Assembly (NCBI GenBank): GCA_965223405.1 | Contig: CBDCWO010000006.1 | Location: forward strand, 4,650,001 to 4,714,000 | Source of the DNA: CBDCWO01 sp965223405 | Lineage (GTDB): Bacteria > Bacteroidota > Bacteroidia > Chitinophagales > Saprospiraceae | Length of the DNA: 64,000 nucleotides | Reading direction: 5' to 3' | Shown here: in pieces, positions 25,123 through 34,822 of the stretch | Layout of the letters: each line of letters begins with the position of its first letter | Numbering within the stretch: the first letter of the stretch is position 1 | Program-made: the position numbers and the translations under genes | Notes under the pieces: generated by a model | Told to the model about the DNA's origin: nothing | What the model saw: only the letters and a program-made list of their open reading frames with translations | The model's database searches: none

Positions 25123-27999
25123 ATGTTAGCAAATACATCAATCGATACTTTCAAACTAATAGGGTTCTTCTTTACTGTCTGGATACCTCTTTCGATATTG
25201 GGGCAGCAGAGGATATTAACTGAAGAACCGACCTGGTCATTAAATTCAAATAAAGATTGGTTAATTGATGGATCTGGTTTTCATGCCGAAGTGTACAAAG
25301 GCAAAAAACCGGGCGTAATCGTACTTTCCAATGGATTAATTAAGAGAGAATTTTTGTTGTCACCCAATGCTACAACCATTGGATTTGAAAACCTCATGAC
25401 CGGGGAAAGCATATTGCGAGGTGTAAAGCCTGAAGCAGAAATTTCGATCGATGGGATTAACTATGAAATTGGTGGTTTAAAAGGGCAAAAAAACTATGCT
25501 TTCCTGCGAGCTGGAGACATTGAACATTTAGAGAATGACCCAGCTGCTTTGCAATTTGTTGATTATCAAGTTAGCACACCCGAAGCCCCTTTTGAGTGGA
25601 AAAAGGTAAGACACCACACAGCTAGCGATTGGCCTCCTCCGGGTGTCCACTTACGTCTTGAATTCCAAATGCCTGGCGAAGAGGCGGTTAAAAGATCCAG
25701 CAAATCCTTACCCAGTGGTTACTCCAGAAGACTAATTCAAAATACAGATTTTTCAATTTTGGATAGCTCGTGGCAAACCTATTCGTCCACGGCTCACCCT
25801 CGAAGTTCTTTTCAAAATGAAGGGAAAATTGGAGAGATCTATACTCCGGAAAACACTTGTGTTTTTGTGGAGAGGGCTTTGTCCTCAAACGTGGGATTGG
25901 TAGAAACTACATTGGATATCGGAACGGACAAAAGTAAAGCCTGGGGGCCAGGTATCGCTTTGTTATGGAAAGACAAAATCATAAAGTTTTATTTACGACC
26001 CGGTGGGAATGCCTATGATGATGGCGTGGCTATGTTTGGATTATGGGATGGGAAAAAAGAATTTCGGGCCGCAGGTGGCCGGCAAGAACTGGATTTAAGC
26101 AAACCATGGACCTTGCGTCTTAGAATAGATGTCCAATGGATCTATTGTGAGGCTAAACCTGAAGATGGATCTTGGCGGTTGGTTGAAAAGTTGGACTTCG
26201 ATGGTGTAAAGCCCTTGAAAGTAAGAATTGGAAAAATGGATGGGAAAGGAGGTTCAAGCGATTATTCCGGAGAAAAGGGAAACCTGGCTCGATTGAGAAT
26301 TTTAGACTATCATGCCTATAGTGAAGTAGTTGATGACGAAGTTAATAAATCGCACTTAAGTAATGTCAAAGTCTTCCTACATTACGAGCTATATGATGGG
26401 ATCCCGGTGATGGCGAAATGGATGACTGTAGAAAATAATACTGGTCAATCTATTGTAATTGATAAATTTATCAGCGAAATAATCGCTGCAGTGGAATATG
26501 GGTCGGCTGTTGAAGCCCGAAAATATCTGGTACCCAAACCCAACATTCACGTAGAGACGGATTATGCTTTCGCCAGTTTTAATGTAGATGATGCAAATCA
26601 TAATGTCGTACACTGGGAAAAAGACCCGGATTATAAAACACAAGTCAATTATTTGAGATTAACTCCGTGTCTACTCCGGGTTGCTCCTAGTGTTGGTCCG
26701 GGGCAAGTCATTGAAGCCGATCAGCAATTTACTACATTTCGAACTTTTATTCTGCCCTATGACAGTTATGAGCGAGAACGTCAAGGATTGTCCCTACGCA
26801 AGATGTACCGTACACTTGCTCCCTGGACGACAGAAAATCCCCTGATGATGCATGCTCGGTTTGCCGATTGGGAGCAAGTGAAGCAGGCCATCGATCAATG
26901 TGCAGAAGTCGGATTTGAAATGGTGATTCTTACTTTTGGAAGTGGATTCAACATAGAAGATAATAGCGAGGAGTACCTCGCCAAAATGAAAAAATATGCT
27001 GAATATGCCCAGACTAAAGGAATCGAAATCGGTGGGTATTCCCTCTTGGCGTCGCGAAGAATTGGAAAAGGGCAAGATGCGGAAATGCCTCCGGGACATA
27101 GACCTACTTTTGGAAATTCTCCATGCATAGGAAGTGAATGGGGACAGGAATATTTTAGGAAGTTGTATGAATTCTATGATAAAACCGGATTCTCACTTTT
27201 AGAACATGATGGTTCTTACCCGGGGGATGTGTGTGTATCTGAAAATCATCCGGGACATACCGGATATCTAGATTCACGCTGGAATCAATTTCAGGTAATA
27301 TCTAAATTTTATCGCTGGTGCCGTAGTAAAGGAATATATCTTAATGTTCCTGATTATTACTATATGAATGGTTCCAATAAATGTGGAATGGGATATCGAG
27401 AGGTAAATTGGAGTTTGCCCAGAGCTCAGCAAGTCTTGCATACCCGGCAAAATATTTACGATGGATCCTGGACTAAACTGCCTTCGATGGGCTGGATGTT
27501 TGTACCTCTGACCGAGTACCATGGTGGAGGTGAAGCAGCTACTATCGAACCGCTCAATGAACATTTAGAACATTATGAGCTGATGATGATGAGTAACCTG
27601 GGGGCAGGAGTACAGGCTTGTTACCGGGGGCCTAGATTATTCGATACAGAAGATACTAAGTCAATGGTTAAAAGGACGGTAAACTGGTATAAAAAGCATC
27701 GCGATGTTCTCGAGGGAGATATTATCCATCTGCGTCGTGCTGACGGAAGGGATATTGATTATTGGTTAAGTGTAAATCCGCAGGGTAAAGAAAAAGGAAT
27801 GTTATTGGTCTTTAACCCTTTAAAAGAGGACGTTTCAAAAAGAATAAGGGTGCCATTGTACTATACTGGTTTAAAGGATAAAGTATTGGTCACAGAGGCC
27901 AATAACGCTCCCGTCGAACATATGCTTGGAAGAGATTATTCCTTAGACATAATAGTCGAGGTAAAAAGAGAAAGCTATACGTGGGTTTTATTTGAATAA
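25123..27999 (+). CDS. Large secreted GH-D/GH36-like putative glycosidase with inserted sandwich domain
   Basis: Signal peptide at residues 1-28. Residues 40-200 form a beta-sandwich typical of alpha-galactosidase-like enzymes (LSNGLIKREFLLSPNATTIG). About 205-410 is an inserted LamG/DUF1080-like sandwich. About 560-830 is a barrel: MMHARFADWEQVKQAIDQCA, FEMVILTFGSGFN, GIEIGGYSLLASRR, KTGFSLLEHDGSYPGD (candidate acidic residues), GIYLNVPDYYYMNGSNK. The C-terminal sandwich ends at 958. The order matches clan GH-D-like hydrolases, but I cannot name the family. It begins a + strand run with GH172 41 bp downstream and a sulfatase after that, so these genes likely act on one sulfated glycan. Confidence 0.7.
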   Translation: MLANTSIDTFKLIGFFFTVWIPLSILGQQRILTEEPTWSLNSNKDWLIDGSGFHAEVYKGKKPGVIVLSNGLIKREFLLSPNATTIGFENLMTGESILRGVKPEAEISIDGINYEIGGLKGQKNYAFLRAGDIEHLENDPAALQFVDYQVSTPEAPFEWKKVRHHTASDWPPPGVHLRLEFQMPGEEAVKRSSKSLPSGYSRRLIQNTDFSILDSSWQTYSSTAHPRSSFQNEGKIGEIYTPENTCVFVERALSSNVGLVETTLDIGTDKSKAWGPGIALLWKDKIIKFYLRPGGNAYDDGVAMFGLWDGKKEFRAAGGRQELDLSKPWTLRLRIDVQWIYCEAKPEDGSWRLVEKLDFDGVKPLKVRIGKMDGKGGSSDYSGEKGNLARLRILDYHAYSEVVDDEVNKSHLSNVKVFLHYELYDGIPVMAKWMTVENNTGQSIVIDKFISEIIAAVEYGSAVEARKYLVPKPNIHVETDYAFASFNVDDANHNVVHWEKDPDYKTQVNYLRLTPCLLRVAPSVGPGQVIEADQQFTTFRTFILPYDSYERERQGLSLRKMYRTLAPWTTENPLMMHARFADWEQVKQAIDQCAEVGFEMVILTFGSGFNIEDNSEEYLAKMKKYAEYAQTKGIEIGGYSLLASRRIGKGQDAEMPPGHRPTFGNSPCIGSEWGQEYFRKLYEFYDKTGFSLLEHDGSYPGDVCVSENHPGHTGYLDSRWNQFQVISKFYRWCRSKGIYLNVPDYYYMNGSNKCGMGYREVNWSLPRAQQVLHTRQNIYDGSWTKLPSMGWMFVPLTEYHGGGEAATIEPLNEHLEHYELMMMSNLGAGVQACYRGPRLFDTEDTKSMVKRTVNWYKKHRDVLEGDIIHLRRADGRDIDYWLSVNPQGKEKGMLLVFNPLKEDVSKRIRVPLYYTGLKDKVLVTEANNAPVEHMLGRDYSLDIIVEVKRESYTWVLFE

Positions 28000-28040
28000 T
28001 CAACATGATGGTCGGACGCCAACCATTTTAATTTGAAAAA

Positions 28041-30137
28041 ATGTACTTCGCAAACATGAGGAATTATTTTGTATTGGTCCTGGGTGTTTTGTTGCTTATT
28101 ACCTGTTCTAACCTTAAAAAAGCAGAGCAAGTTAATCTAACTACATTATTGTACGAGATGATTGATCGTGAGCAGATAACCAGGTTCCCGTCGCCGAATT
28201 ACAAATCAGTACAAGCCAGTAGTTATAATAGGGCATCTGTTTCTCCGGATAAACCGGGTTGGTTTGCGGATAGCGATGGAGTCGGTTTTATAAGAATTGA
28301 AGAAAACAACGGGCAGGAAGAGTGGGTTATTATGGAAGACGAGGGCCCAGGTGTAATCACTAAGATATGGGCAGTTTGTTTTTATTACGGTCTGAATGAT
28401 ACCACCGGCGCAAACATCAACTTTTACCTGGATGGAGAAACCGTCCCAACTATATCCACTAATTTTTTCAAACTGGTGAAGGGACAAGATTTTGTAAAAA
28501 CACCGTTTGCAGAAGAGTCCACTCGGGCAGGTAATCTTTATTTCCCCATACCCTATTCCAAGAGTTGCAAAATTACCATGGATAATAAAGCCTTTTATAA
28601 CATTATAAATTATCGAAAATATCCGAAGGGTACTAAGGTGGAAACTTTTACTATGCAGGAATTTAAAGAAACCGAAAAATTACAAAGAGAGGTTGGGCAT
28701 ATTTTAAATTCCAAGCCTAATACTTCGGGGAAAAAAAAGGTAATTACAAAAATGCTCGTGAAGGGTGATCAAATAGCTTTGGACTTAAAAGAAGGTGGCG
28801 CCATCAAGCAACTGGAGATTACCTTAAGTGAAACTGAGCGTGTCTCTCAAGCTATGAGATCTGTAGTATTAAGTGGAGTTTTTGATGGAAATGAAACCAT
28901 TTGGGTTCCAGTAGGGGACTTCTTTAACAATGTAGGCAAAGTACAACCTTATGATATGTGGGATCGGTCAGTCATGAAAAATGGAACCATGATTTGTCGA
29001 TGGATTATGCCCTATGAAAATAAGGCTCAGATATCCATAAAAAATTTAGGAGATGTCAATGTGAAAGTACAATTAACAATTACCACTGGTGAGTATAAGT
29101 GGACAGAAAATTCCATGCATTTTTATGCAACCTGGCAAATGGACGACCCGATACCGACATTCCCTTTATTTGATTACAATTTTTTAGAAGTTCAGGGTAA
29201 AGGGGTAATTGTCGGTGATGAATGGACCGTACTTAATCCTGTTGAAGGTTGGTGGGGAGAAGGCGATGAGAAAATATATATTGATGGAGATATTGAAAAG
29301 AACTTCCCCTCTCATTTTGGAACTGGAACCGAAGATTATTATGGATGGGCTGGAGGTGTAGTACCTACTCCGGACGATCAATTCTCTAAACCATTCCTGG
29401 GTAATATCATCGTAGGAGAGCCTCGATCCAAAGGATATAATGTGTGTTCGCGTACCCGGGTTTTAGACGCCATTCCTTTTGAGGAACAAATTAAATTTGA
29501 TGTAGAATCCTCTTGTGGCAAAAGAAGTAAATCCCATTTTTTACAATACACTCAAACCACATTTTGGTATGGCAGACCTGGTGCCAAACATAACAAGAGA
29601 CCATTACCCAAAATGGCAGCAAGAAAACTGCCAGGCATCGCTGACTTAGAAAAGATAATTAATAAGTCGGAGGAAACGCTCTATATGGTAGATGGAGCTA
29701 TTGAAGCAGAAGTATTAAACATTGCTGATAAAAGTAAGGCTGTAGAGGAGGATTTTGCTGATATACCTCAATGGGGTGAATTGAGTAATGGAGAAATGAA
29801 GAATTTATGGTTTGAAAATGCCGGAGATTTTGTCGAAATAAAAATTACTGAGCAATTTGAGAAATCGAATATTCAATTTGGAGCTTGTGTTGGCAGATTG
29901 TGCGGTAATTTTAACGTATATGTCAATGGTCAGTTAAAATTCACACAGGATTTATATTCAGAACATTGGGGTATAACAAATCCTTATGTGGATTTAGGCA
30001 TGTGCGAGCCAGTGGACAATACTTTTCTTATCCGATTTGAATATTTGGGAGTAGATAAAGACCAAAATGCTAAAGGTAAAAGAGCTTTAGGTCTGGACTT
30101 CTTTCTGGTTCAGAATAACTTCTTAAAGAGGCAATAA
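28041..30137 (+). CDS. GH172 (DUF2961) protein, lipoprotein
   Basis: DUF2961/GH172 domain throughout: FPSPNYKSVQASSYNRAS at the start (R-S-SYdr type motif), DGPGVITKIW-like DEGPGVITKIW, and FGTGTEDYYGWAGG with Glu431, the GH172 catalytic-type motif. Characterised GH172 members include difructose-anhydride synthase and D-arabinofuranosidases. A C-terminal beta-sandwich (about 590-698) follows. The lipoprotein signal has lipobox LITC. The start could be ATG 28041 or ATG 28056; the latter places the charged residue next to the hydrophobic core. It forms an apparent operon with the genes on either side. Confidence 0.88.
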   Translation: MYFANMRNYFVLVLGVLLLITCSNLKKAEQVNLTTLLYEMIDREQITRFPSPNYKSVQASSYNRASVSPDKPGWFADSDGVGFIRIEENNGQEEWVIMEDEGPGVITKIWAVCFYYGLNDTTGANINFYLDGETVPTISTNFFKLVKGQDFVKTPFAEESTRAGNLYFPIPYSKSCKITMDNKAFYNIINYRKYPKGTKVETFTMQEFKETEKLQREVGHILNSKPNTSGKKKVITKMLVKGDQIALDLKEGGAIKQLEITLSETERVSQAMRSVVLSGVFDGNETIWVPVGDFFNNVGKVQPYDMWDRSVMKNGTMICRWIMPYENKAQISIKNLGDVNVKVQLTITTGEYKWTENSMHFYATWQMDDPIPTFPLFDYNFLEVQGKGVIVGDEWTVLNPVEGWWGEGDEKIYIDGDIEKNFPSHFGTGTEDYYGWAGGVVPTPDDQFSKPFLGNIIVGEPRSKGYNVCSRTRVLDAIPFEEQIKFDVESSCGKRSKSHFLQYTQTTFWYGRPGAKHNKRPLPKMAARKLPGIADLEKIINKSEETLYMVDGAIEAEVLNIADKSKAVEEDFADIPQWGELSNGEMKNLWFENAGDFVEIKITEQFEKSNIQFGACVGRLCGNFNVYVNGQLKFTQDLYSEHWGITNPYVDLGMCEPVDNTFLIRFEYLGVDKDQNAKGKRALGLDFFLVQNNFLKRQ

Positions 30138-30214
30138 CAAAAATTGACAACTGAAAAAAAATATGTTCCTCTTGGTATTTAATAAATCAAAAGAGCCCGG
30201 ATAACAAGAAAGTA

Positions 30215-31699
30215 ATGACTATAAAAACAAACTCCTTTTTACTACTGCTCAGCATACTTTTTGTTGTATCCTGTGGAAATAAACAATGGGGGGAGAAACA
30301 GGATATTAGTGCACCCAATATTATTTTTCTATTTACAGACGACCAAAAATGGAATACCATTGGAGCACTTGGTAATCCGCATATTCATACCCCAAATATA
30401 GATGGACTTACAGAACACGCATATGTGTTTAATAATGCCTATTGTTTTGGTGGAAATACGGGTGCTGTATGTGTTCCAGCTCGCAATATGGTGATGACGG
30501 GTAAAAATTTTTTCAGGTTTGAAGAAGATGTACGTCTGGAGGAAGCAAAAACTGGTAAGAAACCCAGACCAATATATGTCGCTAATCCACAATGGCCTAA
30601 CATACCTAAATCATTTAATGCCGCTGGATATGAAACATTTTATCGGGAAAAGAGTGGTAGCGCTAATTTGCCTGGTATTAGAAAACATTTTGAACATTAT
30701 GCAGACATCCATATGGTAAATGCATTGCGCACTGGGCGGCCCGCGAAGGGAATTGTTGATGATGCTATTCTGTTTTTAAAAGACAGAAACCAGGATAGAC
30801 CTTTCTTTATGTATCTGGGTATCCCCGCTCCACATGATCCACGCTGGGCAATCCTGGAATTTAGAGAGCTGTATGATCCAGATTGTATATCATTACCAGT
30901 TAGTTATAAACCTGTGCACCCATGGAATATTGGTGATATGACTATCAGAGACGAGTGTCTGGAAAGCTGGCCAAGGTCTAAAGCTTCTATTCGAAGACAT
31001 CTGCATGATTATTATGCGGTGATCTCGAGTATGGACTATGACCTAGGGCGTTTAATAAAAGAAGTGAAACACTCTGGAATTGATAAAAATACCATCATTA
31101 TTTATTCTTCAGATCAGGGTTTAGCCCTGGGGGATCATGGTCTGATGGGCAAGCAAAATATTTATGAAGGGACCATGAAGGTGCCATTATTCCTCACCGG
31201 CAAAGGGATACCTCAAGGATCTTCTGATGCTTTAATTTATCACCATGATATATTTCCCACTATTTGTGAGTTGGTTGGAGCTGCTGTACCGGAAGGACTT
31301 GATGGGAAGAGCTTCTTGAGAGTGATACAAAATGAGTCGGAAGGTGTGAGGGATCATCTGATGTTGGCTTACCGAAATTATCAGCGATCCATAAGGGATG
31401 ACCGCTGGAAATTGATTCATTTTCCACAAATCAACAAAACACAATTGTTTGATTTAATCAGCGATCCGGAAGAAACCACGGACCTATTCAGCGATCCACA
31501 ACATACTGCTGTTATAGAACGATTGTTTACAAGACTCGAACAAGAACGGAAACAGGCGGGAGATATTATTGAACTGTTTCCTGAAAGGACGATCCCAGCG
31601 GAATTTAATTATCCGAAAGAACCCAAGCGAACTGTTTACCCTGCAGGAGGAGTAGCACCGGAAGGGGTGTCTTTACCCAATAGTGATTTGTCCAAGTAA
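30215..31699 (+). CDS. Formylglycine-dependent sulfatase (S1 family), lipoprotein
   Basis: Removes sulfate esters, here probably from a glycan. The metal-binding FTDDQKW (Asp pair) is at about 40, the modification motif CVPAR has Cys86 (C-x-P-x-R, converted to formylglycine), and IYSSDQGLALGDHGLMGKQN supplies further metal ligands. C-terminal IRDDRWKLIHFP and LFDLISDPEETTDLF are typical of arylsulfatases. Lipobox VVSC near residue 20 indicates membrane anchoring, meaning modification must occur before export. It follows GH172 by 77 bp. Substrate specificity is unknown. No radical-SAM maturase is in the window. Confidence 0.93.
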   Translation: MTIKTNSFLLLLSILFVVSCGNKQWGEKQDISAPNIIFLFTDDQKWNTIGALGNPHIHTPNIDGLTEHAYVFNNAYCFGGNTGAVCVPARNMVMTGKNFFRFEEDVRLEEAKTGKKPRPIYVANPQWPNIPKSFNAAGYETFYREKSGSANLPGIRKHFEHYADIHMVNALRTGRPAKGIVDDAILFLKDRNQDRPFFMYLGIPAPHDPRWAILEFRELYDPDCISLPVSYKPVHPWNIGDMTIRDECLESWPRSKASIRRHLHDYYAVISSMDYDLGRLIKEVKHSGIDKNTIIIYSSDQGLALGDHGLMGKQNIYEGTMKVPLFLTGKGIPQGSSDALIYHHDIFPTICELVGAAVPEGLDGKSFLRVIQNESEGVRDHLMLAYRNYQRSIRDDRWKLIHFPQINKTQLFDLISDPEETTDLFSDPQHTAVIERLFTRLEQERKQAGDIIELFPERTIPAEFNYPKEPKRTVYPAGGVAPEGVSLPNSDLSK

Positions 31700-32003
31700 T
31701 GGTGTTCAGATTTAAACAGCAGGATTCAGAATGGTAACTTGATCAAATGGATGTTTGAATCCTCCAAGGGTAAGCTGGTTGGCAGGTGTAATATCGCATC
31801 AGAACTACAAGGGTTTTGTCACTAAAATAACCAATGCCTTGCAGTTATTGCAATAAATCATTAATTTGCCACCAACATATCAAGCTGATAAACAGATATT
31901 TATACTGAATCATTATAAAAATCAGCAAACCCTAATTAACCTAATTTTAAACCAAATTGGTGAACACTCTTTGACGACTTACAAGTTAAATATTAAAAGC
32001 AAA
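31700..32003. other. Intergenic spacer without recognised feature
   Basis: 304 bp between the sulfatase and the GH36-like gene. A startless + strand frame ending in TKITNALQLLQ and TAA (about 31800-31857) may be a protein tail remnant, but it is too short to assign. No promoter motif is convincing. A TTG at 31866 is an in-frame but unlikely start of the next gene. Confidence 0.3.
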
Positions 32004-34361
32004 ATGAATAGAATGTCAAGATTATTAGCGGGAATGCTATTCATACTACAAATTTTCGTCCAAAACGGATGTAAAAGCATACCTCAGGAGATCGAGTTTT
32101 TTAACGGGAAATATGCTGGATACCCTGAAGCCGAAACGGTTGGAAAAGAAGTTATTTTAAAAAACAAAGCAATCAAAGCGGTTTGGGTTTTGAAGGATAA
32201 TTCCATTCAACTAAAAGAATTAGAGAACGGTTATGACAATTCTAAACTCGATCTTGAAAAGATCGTACTTTTTGAAATTGAACAGGACAATGGAAAGAGG
32301 TTCACTAATTTTGATTTCAAACTCCAAGGCGAATTAAAGACTGTAATATTAAAACCGACCGATAGCCTGCCGACCATGGCCCTTCGGTCTGAAGGGAAAC
32401 AAATAACAGGCGATTTTATTTCAACGGACCATAACATTTCGATCCAATGGTCCGCCCTACTTCGTGAAGGGTCAAATTACATCAAACAAAGTATTAAGAT
32501 AACCGTAAAGGAAACCCCCGTCCAAATATCGAAAGTCGTATTTTTCGATGGAGACCTGAAAGGAGCCACCTATGCCGGATCCGTTTTGGGCTCCCCCATA
32601 GTTTTGGACAATTTCTTTTTTGGATTAGAGCATCCAATCGCCCATAGTAAGGCCTTGTTTTCAAGATCATTAGGAGGAATCACCTTCAAGGAAATAGATA
32701 TTTCGGATTTGATCAATTCAGGCGGTAAATATGTGGTAGTCTTTCAACATGGTGGAGGCTCAGATGATTTTAATATTAAAGCTATTTCCCTATTAGAGGA
32801 TACGGTCGAAATTAGTAGGGACGAACATATCCTCAATGGATATAAAGGAAGTAATCTATATACTTTGAACCTTGAAAATTATAGTCAAACCAGTACCTAC
32901 AAGATCAAGGTCGATTTGGTCAATAAGGAAAAAGCAAATGGAAGGCTTCATATATATAAAAAAAGGGACAACCTGTTAAATTTTTATGTCAATCGTGCGG
33001 ATGAATTAAGACCAAACACGAGTATCTCGGAATCGAGTGTAATGGGCGTCTCCCCACCTGGTCAGAACCGAAGAGCCTTTGGGTATTATCTGGCGCAGGA
33101 AAGAGCCCGACCCTATAAACAATTTTTACACTACAATTGTTGGTGGGACATTACCGATGATGGCGCCTCTAGTTTTACATCGGAACAATTAATCGAGCGA
33201 ATGCAGGCCTGGAACGAAAAATTCATAAAACCTTTCGATATTAAACTAGACGCTTTCGTTTTTGATGATGGGTGGGACGATCTGGATAGTGTTTGGTATT
33301 TCGATCCGATAAAATTCCCAGAAGGTTTTGCACCACAGGCCAAACTATGTAAAGAATACAATTCCGGTATAGGAGTCTGGATGTCACCATTTGGTGGATA
33401 TCTTAACAATAAACGTCGCCGAATCAGATCGGCACATCGGGAAGGCTTGGAAACCAATAATAAAGGATTGAGTTTGGCAGGAATCAACTATTACAATCGC
33501 TTTAAAGATAGAGCCTTGGATATGTTGAATAATTATGAGGTCAACTATTTTAAGTTTGACGGCTTTGGAGGATCCGAGCCTGAATACCTTCCGGATATGG
33601 AAGCTGGTGCTAAGCTGATAGAAGCCTTAAGACAAGATAATCCGGATGTTTACGTGAATATTACGGTAGGCTCATGGCCTTCCCCTTTTTGGTTAAAATA
33701 TGCCGATTGCATCTGGCGTGGCTCCGGTGATTTAAATAATGCCGGTGTGGGAAGCATAACCCAAAAATTCATGACCTATCGCGATGGAACCCTTCATAAC
33801 AACATAGTGAACAGAGCCCCCTTATATCCACTGAACTCTATCATGACGGCGGGAATCGCCTATGCCAATCTAGGTCATCCATCCAGATTCATCAATGATG
33901 ATCCAGATGATTTTAAAGCTATGATCCGTTCGTCTTTTGGTGCGGGTTCTAGCTTGCAAGAACTCTATATAAGCCATGATCGTATGAAAGATGCGTTTTG
34001 GCCGGTATTGGCCGAGGCTGCCAAATGGTCGGATGAAAACGAGGAACTATTGGAGGATACGCATTGGATAGGTGGAAGTCCTATAAATTTGGAAGTCTAC
34101 GGTTTCGCATCATGGAAACCAGGTCGTGGCGTCATTACTTTGAGAAACCCCAGTAATAAAACAGTGGTCTATAATCTGGATTTTGGAAACGATTTGGAAT
34201 TACCCAGGGGTTATTCGAGCACATTCCGATTGAAAAGCCCTTGGAAAGAAGATGAATCGAAAAAGAGTATGAGTACTAATTCCGAATCCATATTGGAGAT
34301 TGAAATGAAACCCTTTGAGGTATTGGTTTTTGAAGTATCTGAAGAGCCTAATAACCAATGA
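32004..34361 (+). CDS. GH36-like alpha-galactosidase-type lipoprotein
   Basis: Clan GH-D type enzyme. ATG 32004 precedes a lipoprotein-like signal (LLAGMLFILQIFVQNGC), which is preferred to the upstream TTG at 31866. An N-terminal sandwich (30-240) contains a probable inserted carbohydrate-binding module (about 215-310, FGLEH, ISDLINSGGKYVVVFQHGGGS). The barrel holds AFVFDDGWDD, GIGVWMSPFGGYLNN, NYFKFDGFGG with nucleophile-position Asp519, VNITVGSWPSPFW and CIWRGSGD with the candidate acid/base Asp. A C-terminal sandwich ends at 785. Expected to remove alpha-galactosyl or related residues; specificity is unproven. Confidence 0.8.
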   Translation: MNRMSRLLAGMLFILQIFVQNGCKSIPQEIEFFNGKYAGYPEAETVGKEVILKNKAIKAVWVLKDNSIQLKELENGYDNSKLDLEKIVLFEIEQDNGKRFTNFDFKLQGELKTVILKPTDSLPTMALRSEGKQITGDFISTDHNISIQWSALLREGSNYIKQSIKITVKETPVQISKVVFFDGDLKGATYAGSVLGSPIVLDNFFFGLEHPIAHSKALFSRSLGGITFKEIDISDLINSGGKYVVVFQHGGGSDDFNIKAISLLEDTVEISRDEHILNGYKGSNLYTLNLENYSQTSTYKIKVDLVNKEKANGRLHIYKKRDNLLNFYVNRADELRPNTSISESSVMGVSPPGQNRRAFGYYLAQERARPYKQFLHYNCWWDITDDGASSFTSEQLIERMQAWNEKFIKPFDIKLDAFVFDDGWDDLDSVWYFDPIKFPEGFAPQAKLCKEYNSGIGVWMSPFGGYLNNKRRRIRSAHREGLETNNKGLSLAGINYYNRFKDRALDMLNNYEVNYFKFDGFGGSEPEYLPDMEAGAKLIEALRQDNPDVYVNITVGSWPSPFWLKYADCIWRGSGDLNNAGVGSITQKFMTYRDGTLHNNIVNRAPLYPLNSIMTAGIAYANLGHPSRFINDDPDDFKAMIRSSFGAGSSLQELYISHDRMKDAFWPVLAEAAKWSDENEELLEDTHWIGGSPINLEVYGFASWKPGRGVITLRNPSNKTVVYNLDFGNDLELPRGYSSTFRLKSPWKEDESKKSMSTNSESILEIEMKPFEVLVFEVSEEPNNQ

Positions 34362-34366
34362 AATAA

Positions 34367-34462
34367 ATGATGAAATTATCTGTTACCCTATGTTTAGGAA
34401 TATTCTATTGCTGTTGTCTGATCCTAAATCGAGAGAAACCGATTAAATTAACTTCCAAGTAG
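34367..34462 (+). pseudogene. Orphan signal-peptide ORF, remnant of a lost secreted gene
   Basis: A 31-codon ORF begins 5 bp after the GH36-like stop. It encodes a perfect N-terminal export signal (MMKLSVTLCLGIFYCCCLIL), then NREKPIKL and a stop. It looks like the first codons of a secreted protein whose body was lost. The rest of the gap (34463-34822) shows no gene, terminator or promoter that I can support. Confidence 0.45.
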
Positions 34463-34822
34463 GAACATCCCGTTTCTATCACCAATTGAGATTTCTAGTA
34501 ATTGGTTTAATATAACTAGTCAGCACATGCCCTATGTGAATGATTTGAAAATACTTACCTAATTTTAAGAAGTGAGTAATTTATTATATCACTTTGGTTT
34601 TTCTACTTGTCATTGGAATAGAAGTTATTTATGAAAGCAGCCCTAATCTATGTAAGGTTATTAAGGCGGATAGCAAGAAGATAGAGGTTGGTGGGCTTTA
34701 TTCTGTCATTTCCATATCACCTATTTGGTGTGAGTTAACCAAGACTTGAATACTCCTACATACAAATACCGAAGCACGTTGGTAAACGATGTTGGAGGGT
34801 TGAACCTATCACATTCGAACAT

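Noticed and set aside
31866..32003. N-terminal extension of the GH36-like protein from TTG 31866
   Set aside because: The extension puts 46 polar residues before the signal peptide; ATG 32004 gives a normal export signal.
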